Assembly (NCBI GenBank): GCA_028706295.1
Contig: JAQWBQ010000022.1
Span: 1 to 45,804 of the forward strand
Direction of reading: 5' to 3'
Source of the DNA: Bacteroidales bacterium
Lineage (GTDB): Bacteria; Bacteroidota; Bacteroidia; Bacteroidales; FEN-979
DNA length: 45,804 nt
Made by a program: the position numbers and the translations under genes
Shown here: positions 40,302 to 45,804 of the stretch, one piece after another
Layout of the letters: each line of letters begins with the position of its first letter
Position numbering within the stretch: position 1 is the stretch's first letter
Notes under the pieces: model-generated
What the model was told of the DNA's origin: nothing
What the model saw: only the letters and a program-made list of their open reading frames with translations
The model's database searches: none

Positions 40302-42654
40302 TGTTGAAATGAAAATTGAAGGTTATGGAGGGAATGATCCCGAAGAGATAGACTTTTTCGGCATAGGTTACATCCGGATTGGTATTATCCTGGGTGAAAT
40401 TGATCGACCAGGTGTTATGACGGTTGTAAGCATTGTAAACCGAAAAGTTCAGATCCCAGTCGAAATGGCGCTCCGGTTTCTTTTTGCTGTAAAAGGTAAG
40501 CGACAGGTCAAGCCGGTTGTAATCCTCGTAGCGGTATTGGTTGCGATCGGAATAGATGGGGATGATCTTTCCGCCGATTTCGGCCCTTCCTGTCGGAAAA
40601 GTCACCGGGGCCCCGGTGGCATAGACCCAGTTGGCCGAGACCGTGAACCGCTTGCTGATTACATAGTTTAGTACGATCGATATGTTGTTGGGCTTGTCGT
40701 AAGGCGCGGGGTAAGGATCATTGCCGTTGATGCCGTTGATCTGCCTGAAAGTCCTTGAATACGTATAGCTTACCCAACCGTTCAACCGTTCCTCATTCAG
40801 TCTGACGAGGAATTCAATTCCGTACGACCAGGCCTTTCCCGTACGGATCTCTCCCTCCAGTTTATTGTTGAGGATGAGGTTGGCAAAGTCGCGGAAATCG
40901 ATCACATTTCGCATCCATTTGTAATAGGCTTCCACCGAGGTTTCGATGGTATTTCTTCTGAAATTCCTGAAGTAACCCAGGGCGACCTGATCCGCGATCT
41001 GGGGTTTGACGTTGGGGCTGGAGGCGAACCAGATATCGAGCGGGGTTCCGATGGTCGAATTTTGCGCCAGTTGCAGGTACTGGTAAGTGCGGGCATAACT
41101 GGCCTTGATCGAATGTTTGCTGTTAAAATCGTACAGGAGTCCGACCCTGGGTTCCAACCCGATGTAGGTGTTGTAGATCCTGCCGGCTTTGTATAGCGTC
41201 GAATCGACCGCCTTGTAAGAACTGTCGTAGTGAAACACCGTTCCGGGACCTATGTTCTGGAACATCGAGAAGCGCAGGCCGTATTTCAGGGTGAGCCGGG
41301 TCCCTGCCTTTTGTTCATTTCCGGCATAGACTCCCGTTTCAAAGGCATAGTTACGGGGAACGGCAACTTCGATCACGAAACTTTCGTTCCCGGTACCCGT
41401 GGCCTTTCCGGGGTCGAACATGTGATAGGTCAGGCTGGCGCCGTATTTCAACGTGTTATTGGTATTCAGGTAGTGGCTGAAATCGCCTTTGATGCCGATG
41501 TCGCGGAGGCCGGAGTACCAGTCGAAGGAGTTGTTGTTGCCGGTGGGCGTTCCCAGATTGTACCGGTAGTTGCTGTAGACCAGCGACAAATTCAGGAAGA
41601 GTTTTTTATTGAAAAGGTGGTTCCACCGGAAGGTCGCCGTTTCGTTACCCCAGTTCATCCCGGCAAAGTTGTTTTTAAATACATCCCTGCCAAAATATCC
41701 CGATAAAAAAATCTGGTTGTTGTCGTTGATGCGATAGTTGATCTTGGCATTCAGATCGTAGAAGTAGAGTTTGTTGTTTTGAAGGGCCTTGTTCGACGAA
41801 AGCGGCAGAAAAATATCGGCATAAGTTCGCCTGCCCGACACCACGAATGAGGCGCGGTCTTTTTTAACCGGACCCTCCACAGTCAGCCTCGACGAGATAA
41901 GCCCGATGCCGCCGTTGATCTCAAACTTTTTGGAATTTCCTTCATTCATGCGGATATCGAGCACAGAGGCAAGCCGGCCGCCATATGCCGGGGGAATATC
42001 GCCTTTGTACAGTTTTACATCGCGTATCGCATCGTTGTTGAATACCGAAAAGAAACCCATCAGGTGCGAGGCGTTGTAAACCGTGGCTTCATCGAGAAGG
42101 ATCAGGTTCTGATCGGGACCTCCGCCCCGGACGCTGAAACCGCTCGATCCTTCACCCACCGACTGCACACCCGGCAGAAGCTGGATCGCCTTGATCACAT
42201 CAACCTCGCCCATCAATGCCGGAATCTGCTGGATGGTCTTGATATCCATCCGGAAAGTGCTCATCTCCGGTTTGACCACGTTGCGATCGTTTCGTTCACT
42301 GGTTATGACAACCTCATTGAGTTCGCGCTGGTGGGTCATCAACTCAACCGAAATCCGGTGATCCTTGTGCAGGCTGACTACCCGCTCCACCGTGAGATAC
42401 CCGATATAGGAAAACGCCAGGTGATATTCTCCCTCAGCCAGCGTTAGCGAATAATTGCCGTAAACATCGGTCACTGTGCCGGTTTTCAGCTCCCTGACAA
42501 AAACCGTGGCGCCCACGAGTGCCTCACCGCTGCTTTGGTCTGTTATCTTACCACTGATGCTGAACCGTTTGGCTTTATCGGGTGACGCAACCGACATCAG
42601 GGTCATCGGAATGAAAAACAGGGCGAGCAGGAGTCTGAGGGGTGCGTAAATCAT
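40294..42654 (-). CDS. TonB-dependent outer-membrane receptor
   Basis: The 786-residue receptor has a signal peptide (about 1-23), a carboxypeptidase-regulatory-like beta domain (about 31-110, FSISGKITDQSSGEALVGAT), the plug domain (about 120-235, with GFSVRGGGPDQNLILLDEA near 172-190), and a barrel to the end (GIIPSITFNFHFNND, the expected terminal aromatic strand). It imports a scarce or large nutrient through TonB energy. The regulatory-like front domain is usual in Bacteroidota. Its partner is the DUF4249 lipoprotein, overlapping it by 8 bases. Nothing in the sequence names the ligand, and no degradative enzyme other than the nearby alpha/beta hydrolase is present. Confidence 0.93.
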   Translation of the reverse strand: MIYAPLRLLLALFFIPMTLMSVASPDKAKRFSISGKITDQSSGEALVGATVFVRELKTGTVTDVYGNYSLTLAEGEYHLAFSYIGYLTVERVVSLHKDHRISVELMTHQRELNEVVITSERNDRNVVKPEMSTFRMDIKTIQQIPALMGEVDVIKAIQLLPGVQSVGEGSSGFSVRGGGPDQNLILLDEATVYNASHLMGFFSVFNNDAIRDVKLYKGDIPPAYGGRLASVLDIRMNEGNSKKFEINGGIGLISSRLTVEGPVKKDRASFVVSGRRTYADIFLPLSSNKALQNNKLYFYDLNAKINYRINDNNQIFLSGYFGRDVFKNNFAGMNWGNETATFRWNHLFNKKLFLNLSLVYSNYRYNLGTPTGNNNSFDWYSGLRDIGIKGDFSHYLNTNNTLKYGASLTYHMFDPGKATGTGNESFVIEVAVPRNYAFETGVYAGNEQKAGTRLTLKYGLRFSMFQNIGPGTVFHYDSSYKAVDSTLYKAGRIYNTYIGLEPRVGLLYDFNSKHSIKASYARTYQYLQLAQNSTIGTPLDIWFASSPNVKPQIADQVALGYFRNFRRNTIETSVEAYYKWMRNVIDFRDFANLILNNKLEGEIRTGKAWSYGIEFLVRLNEERLNGWVSYTYSRTFRQINGINGNDPYPAPYDKPNNISIVLNYVISKRFTVSANWVYATGAPVTFPTGRAEIGGKIIPIYSDRNQYRYEDYNRLDLSLTFYSKKKPERHFDWDLNFSVYNAYNRHNTWSINFTQDNTNPDVTYAEKVYLFGIIPSITFNFHFNND

Positions 42655-42734
42655 GGTGTATCGCTCTGGGTAGGTGACAACGGGTTAAATCTTTGACGGG
42701 TATCATCTGATTGCGTTACATCGTCGGAGGGCAT

Positions 42735-43298
42735 TCAGGGTCTGATAATTTTAAATTCCCCGTTAATATCTATTTTAATAATCTGAGATGGTTTTACTTC
42801 CTTGATCTGGTCAAGTGATTCATCCACACAGTGATCCACTCCCTTTTTAAGGATGGGGCTGATATTCTTAAAAGTAACCGGATGATTTTGACCGGAAATA
42901 TTCGCAGAGGTTGATACAATGGGTTTCCCGAAGTCATGGATCAGGGTTTTGCAAAAAGTATCCTTTACGATTCTGATTGCGATGGAGTGATCCTCAGCCA
43001 TTACATTCGGTGCCAGATTTTTTGCGCGGGGATAGATGATCGTCAGTGGTGAATCGATATGTTTTAAAAGATCCCGTGCGATCGTCGGGACGACCTCAAC
43101 ATACGCGTCAAGCCGGCTCATATCATCCAGCAGGATGATCAGGCTTTTTTGCTCGGTTCTTTGTTTCAGCCGGTAAACTTTATTCACCGCTTTGGAGTTT
43201 GTGGCATCACATCCAATTCCCCAGATGGTATCGGTAGGGTATAGGATTGTGCCGCCGCGGGCAAGCACTTCGAGACATTTTTTAATTTCCTCTTCCAT
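42735..43298 (-). CDS. tsaC: Threonylcarbamoyl-AMP synthase (TsaC/YrdC type)
   Basis: The enzyme makes threonylcarbamoyl-AMP from threonine, bicarbonate and ATP for the t6A37 modification of tRNAs reading ANN codons. I take the ATG at 43298 (MEEEIKKCLEVLARGG), giving 187 residues; codons upstream overlap the promoter. The family motif KxR is seen in RLKQRTEQKS (Lys45, Arg47, Lys51, Ser52), and the other signature STSANISG near 135-142. Size fits the short YrdC type. It is downstream of the GT9 gene and has its own promoter box. The symbol is given for family; the YciO-type paralogue cannot be excluded fully. Confidence 0.9.
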   Translation of the reverse strand: MEEEIKKCLEVLARGGTILYPTDTIWGIGCDATNSKAVNKVYRLKQRTEQKSLIILLDDMSRLDAYVEVVPTIARDLLKHIDSPLTIIYPRAKNLAPNVMAEDHSIAIRIVKDTFCKTLIHDFGKPIVSTSANISGQNHPVTFKNISPILKKGVDHCVDESLDQIKEVKPSQIIKIDINGEFKIIRP

Positions 43299-43315
43299 AG
43301 AGAACAAATAACGGG

Positions 43316-43323
43316 CAAATGTA
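43316..43323 (-). promoter_or_regulatory. -7 box TACATTTG for tsaC
   Basis: TACATTTG on minus fits TAnnTTTG, 18 bases upstream of the chosen tsaC start, and supports that start over the upstream codons. No clear -33 TTTG is visible. Confidence 0.4.
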
Positions 43324-43419
43324 CTACAAATTGCAATACCGGCAGGAGTCCCGGGGTATGTCAGGGCCATTCAGGGCAGAGGGAAGGAGGATGAAAACGC
43401 GGGATTTCACCATTCCGGG

Positions 43420-44400
43420 TCACAATCTTTTGACCAGGTCGCGGGTATCAATGCCGGTGGCACATTGAAAATGACGTTCCGGGCATTCCCTGAATCCGTG
43501 CAATCCGCAAGGCCTGCAGGCAGGGCGGTTTCCGGCTTCCACCACAGCGCAGTCATCTGATAGCGGACCGAATCCGAAATCGGGAACTGTGGAGCAATAA
43601 ACAACGGTGACCGGTGCATTCACGGCAGAGCACAAGTGCATGGGGGCCGAGTCGTTGGTAAAGTTCATTTTTGCCTGTTCCATCAACGCGGCCGATTGAA
43701 GGAGGGTCAGTTTACCGGCAAGGTTCACCGTCGGGGTGTGGTGGGTTTGTAACCGGATGGATTCGCACAGGGGTTGATCCGTGGTGGAACCAAGAAGGTA
43801 GATCACGGCCCCGGCAGGAACCTCATCCATGAGCCCGACCCATTTTTCGGCAGGAAATTGCTTGGTGAACCACAGCGAGGCGGGCGATATTGTGTAATAA
43901 GGACCTTGTGTCCGATCACGGACAACAGCCCGGTCATCGTCGGTGGGATAGAGCCGCGGACGGGCTCTTTCGTCATCCGGCAGATCAAGAAGCGCAAGAT
44001 TCCTGTCAACCTCGTGAATCCCCGGTCTGATATCGTGTTTCACGCGCCGGCTGAAAAATAGTGAAAACGGATTTTTTGAGAATCCCGTGGTATGCCGTGC
44101 ACCTGAAAGCGTCGTCAGGAAACCCGTGGAAAAAAAGCGCTGGATGTTGATCACCCGGTCATATTTTTTCTTCCGGATGGAGCAGGCGAGCTGCAACAGG
44201 TGGATCAGTTTGTCGTTGCTCTTATCCCATGTCAGAACAGTCCGGATAAACGGATGGCCCTGGAAGAGCGTTTCATGGCCTTTTTTAACCAATAGGTCGA
44301 TACACGCATCGGGTTGTGACGTGTGCACCTTCTCAACGAGTGCCGTGGCCAGGATCACATCGCCGATGGAGGCCGTCTGTATGATGAGGATCTGGTTCAT
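43420..44400 (-). CDS. Glycosyltransferase family 9 (heptosyltransferase-like)
   Basis: The 326-residue protein follows the GT9 pattern: MNQILIIQTASIGDVILATAL, DRVINIQRFFSTGFLTTL in the middle, and the donor-binding NDSAPMHLCSAVNAPVTVVY at 249-268 (NDSAPMH, usually NDSGPMH). The end has a Cys cluster (Cys295, Cys298, Cys306, Cys313, CRPCGLHGFRECP), frequent in heptosyltransferase II-type enzymes. It should add a heptose or related sugar to the lipopolysaccharide core. It starts 5 bases after the dapD stop, so both are on one transcript. Confidence 0.9.
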   Translation of the reverse strand: MNQILIIQTASIGDVILATALVEKVHTSQPDACIDLLVKKGHETLFQGHPFIRTVLTWDKSNDKLIHLLQLACSIRKKKYDRVINIQRFFSTGFLTTLSGARHTTGFSKNPFSLFFSRRVKHDIRPGIHEVDRNLALLDLPDDERARPRLYPTDDDRAVVRDRTQGPYYTISPASLWFTKQFPAEKWVGLMDEVPAGAVIYLLGSTTDQPLCESIRLQTHHTPTVNLAGKLTLLQSAALMEQAKMNFTNDSAPMHLCSAVNAPVTVVYCSTVPDFGFGPLSDDCAVVEAGNRPACRPCGLHGFRECPERHFQCATGIDTRDLVKRL

Positions 44401-44405
44401 GAAGG

Positions 44406-45221
44406 TCAGACGGCTACATCGAAATCACGGAGGGCCTGGTTCAGCGATGTTTTCAGGTCGGTGGATGCCTTTCTCTGACCGATGATGAGGGCGCAGGGGA
44501 CCTGATATTCACCGGCCGGGAATTTTTTGGGATAGGTTCCGGGAATAACGACCGACCGCGGCGGCACATGGCTCCGGTATTCAACTTTGTGCGATCCGCT
44601 AACATCAAAGATCCGGGTTGATCCCGTGATGACGACGTTGGCGCCCAGCACCGCTTCACGGCCGATGTGTATGCCTTCAACCACGATGCTTCTGGATCCC
44701 AGGAAACAGTTGTCTTCGATGACAACGGGAGCGGCCTGGACAGGTTCGAGCACCCCGCCGATGCCAACACCGCCGCTCAGGTGTACATTTTTCCCGATCT
44801 GTGCACACGAACCTACCGTAGCCCAGGTATCGACCATGGTCCCGGCATCGATATAGGCTCCGATGTTCACGTACGAGGGCATCAGCACTACTCCCGAAGC
44901 CAGATAAGCTCCGTAACGGGCAATGGCATGGGGAACAACCCTGACGCCATGTTCAGGATAGTTGCGTTTCAGAGGGATTTTATCGTGGAACTGAAACGGA
45001 CCCACCTCAATAACCTCCATTTTACATGCCGGAAAATAAAGGATCACGGCTTTCTTGATCCATTCATGGGTGATCCAGCGTTCTCCATCGCGGGTCGCCA
45101 CACGCAATTTACCCTGATCCAACATCTCGATGACCCTGAGAATGGCATCACGGGTTTCGGGTAACGCCAGCATCTGCCGGTCATTCCAGGCGGCTTCAAT
45201 ATGTTTTTTCAGATCATCCAT
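44406..45221 (-). CDS. dapD: Tetrahydrodipicolinate N-succinyltransferase
   Basis: DapD adds a succinyl group to tetrahydrodipicolinate in the succinylase route to meso-diaminopimelate and lysine. The 271 residues (E. coli about 274) have the N-terminal helical part (MDDLKKHIEAAWNDRQML) and a left-handed beta helix of hexapeptide repeats from about 95 to 240 (NIGAYIDAGTMVDTWATVGS, QIGKNVHLSGGVGIGGVLEP). The active-site Asp and Glu regions look preserved. It starts 15 bases from the repeat block at 45237 and leads the dapD-GT9 pair; the plus-strand ruvX is divergent. Confidence 0.96.
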   Translation of the reverse strand: MDDLKKHIEAAWNDRQMLALPETRDAILRVIEMLDQGKLRVATRDGERWITHEWIKKAVILYFPACKMEVIEVGPFQFHDKIPLKRNYPEHGVRVVPHAIARYGAYLASGVVLMPSYVNIGAYIDAGTMVDTWATVGSCAQIGKNVHLSGGVGIGGVLEPVQAAPVVIEDNCFLGSRSIVVEGIHIGREAVLGANVVITGSTRIFDVSGSHKVEYRSHVPPRSVVIPGTYPKKFPAGEYQVPCALIIGQRKASTDLKTSLNQALRDFDVAV

Positions 45222-45236
45222 TGGGAAAAACTACGA

Positions 45237-45452
45237 ATTCTAAATTCAAAACAGGGATTAGATATTAGCGATTAGCGAATAGAAAAAACCAAAAATTCAA
45301 AATTCAAATGTCAAATGTCAAAATTCAAATAAGGGATTAGATATTAGCGATTAGCGAATAGAAAAAACCAAAAATTCAAAATTCAAATGTCAAAATTCAA
45401 ATGAGGGATTAGATATTAGCGATTAGCGAATAGAAAAAAACAGTTATTTATA
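45237..45452. repeat. Triplicated TTCAAAATTC / TTAGCGAATAG element
   Basis: GGGATTAGATATTAGCGATT begins at 45254, 45333 and 45405, giving two full units of 79 and 72 bases and a partial third; the extra 7 bases in the first unit are a repeated TCAAATG. Each unit continues with AGCGAATAGAAAAAACC and AAAAATTCAAAATTCAAATG. The third copy turns into GTTATTTA and matches the lone copy at 27281-27343. The block begins 15 bases upstream of the dapD start codon. Confidence 0.85.
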
Positions 45453-45575
45453 ATTTTCACATCCTCACATCCTCAAATTCTCAAATTCTCAAATTTTCAC
45501 ATCAGCACATTAGCATTCCCTCATTCGTAAATCGTACATCATGTCAATCGTAAATCAATTTGTCCGCTCGTTCTC
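45453..45575. repeat. TTTTCACAT / CTCAAATTCTCAAAT / TCGTAAATC word block
   Basis: The words TTTTCACATCCTCACATCC, CTCAAATTCTCAAATTC, TTTTCACATCAGCACATTAG, CCCTCATTCGTAAATCG and CATGTCAATCGTAAATC follow each other in the same order as in the ribD-ribE spacer (2925-3045). The block ends about 35 bases before the ruvX promoter box. Confidence 0.75.
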
Positions 45576-45608
45576 AGGATCAAAAATAGATAAAATTTTT
45601 ATTCTTTG

Positions 45609-45616
45609 TACCTTTG
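45609..45616 (+). promoter_or_regulatory. -7 box TACCTTTG for ruvX
   Basis: TACCTTTG on plus fits TAnnTTTG, 15 bases before the ATG at 45632. The -33 region is only a run of A and T. Confidence 0.45.
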
Positions 45617-45631
45617 CAGCAAAGATTGCAG

Positions 45632-45804
45632 ATGGGAAGGATCCTGGCTATTGATTATGGAAAGAAACGGAGCGGCATTGCCGTGACGGATGAGTTGAAA
45701 ATCATTGCGACAGGGCTTGCCACGGTTCATACTCCGGAACTCATTGATTTTCTGAGAGATTACCTGAGAACCCAACAGGTTGAATGTTTGGTGGTCGGCG
45801 AGCC
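45632..45804 (+). CDS. ruvX: Putative Holliday junction resolvase RuvX (YqgF), cut by the right edge
   Basis: The first 57 codons read MGRILAIDYGKKRSGIAVTD and then TQQVECLVVGE. The RNase H-like start with AIDYG (catalytic Asp8) and GIAVTD is diagnostic of RuvX/YqgF, which acts in pre-16S rRNA 5'-end processing and is also described as a putative junction resolvase. Only about two fifths of the protein is in the window. It is divergent from dapD across a 410-base repeat-filled spacer. Confidence 0.9.
   Translation, partial: MGRILAIDYGKKRSGIAVTDELKIIATGLATVHTPELIDFLRDYLRTQQVECLVVGE

Noticed and set aside
45237-45575. CRISPR array
   Set aside because: Only two and a half units, with no unique spacers between identical repeats and no cas genes; the units are directly adjacent simple repeats.

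Overview
The window comes from a member of the Bacteroidota, probably an anaerobic environmental relative of the Bacteroidales. The signs are three secreted proteins with type IX secretion (T9SS) C-terminal sorting tails, a TonB-dependent receptor paired with a DUF4249 lipoprotein, a DUF5606 protein, an Omp28-like protein, and repeated TAnnTTTG boxes (the Bacteroidota -7 promoter element) in front of genes. HydF, the [FeFe]-hydrogenase maturation GTPase, points to anaerobic life. About 37 protein genes are supported. No rRNA, tRNA, CRISPR array, prophage or complete insertion sequence was seen.

Layout. 1-102: tail of an AT-rich gene cut by the left edge. 263-4811 (minus): a complete riboflavin operon ribD-ribE-ribBA-ribH behind a promoter, an FMN riboswitch and an intrinsic terminator. 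4824-8000 (minus): two T9SS cargo proteins, one with a CxxCH haem motif. 8147-11079: a short-chain dehydrogenase on plus, then hydF and miaA on minus. 11347-18166 (plus): gcvT, a cluster of four exported proteins of unknown role ending in a leucine-rich-repeat protein, and a ComB-like phosphatase. 18194-25187 (plus): dipeptidyl peptidase III-type lipoprotein, M23 peptidase, guaA and an anchored LysM/periplasmic-binding protein. 25204-28535 (minus): a double universal stress protein and two glycosyltransferases. 28838-30031: murB. 30178-35630 (minus): pyrD, pyrK, an exported protein, DUF5606, a glycosyltransferase and purB. 35793-37895: an Omp28-like T9SS protein. 37927-45221 (minus): an exported alpha/beta hydrolase, DUF4249 lipoprotein, TonB receptor, threonylcarbamoyl-AMP synthase, a GT9 glycosyltransferase and dapD. 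45632-end: the start of ruvX.

Most of the content is housekeeping: flavin, purine and pyrimidine synthesis, tRNA modification, glycine cleavage, and peptidoglycan precursors (murB, dapD). To this is added an envelope layer of lipoproteins, T9SS cargo, a TonB uptake pair, glycosyltransferases and cell-wall peptidases.

Two things stand out. (1) The intergenic spacers, including those inside the riboflavin operon, are built from a small vocabulary of simple repeats arranged in a conserved order. In three cases the same end of the block abuts a start codon. (2) The exported four-gene cluster at 12469-17426 has no function I recognise. Its last member is made of three similar modules, each with a Trp-Trp N-cap, leucine-rich repeats and a distinctive C-cap. 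These are the best candidates for something undescribed.
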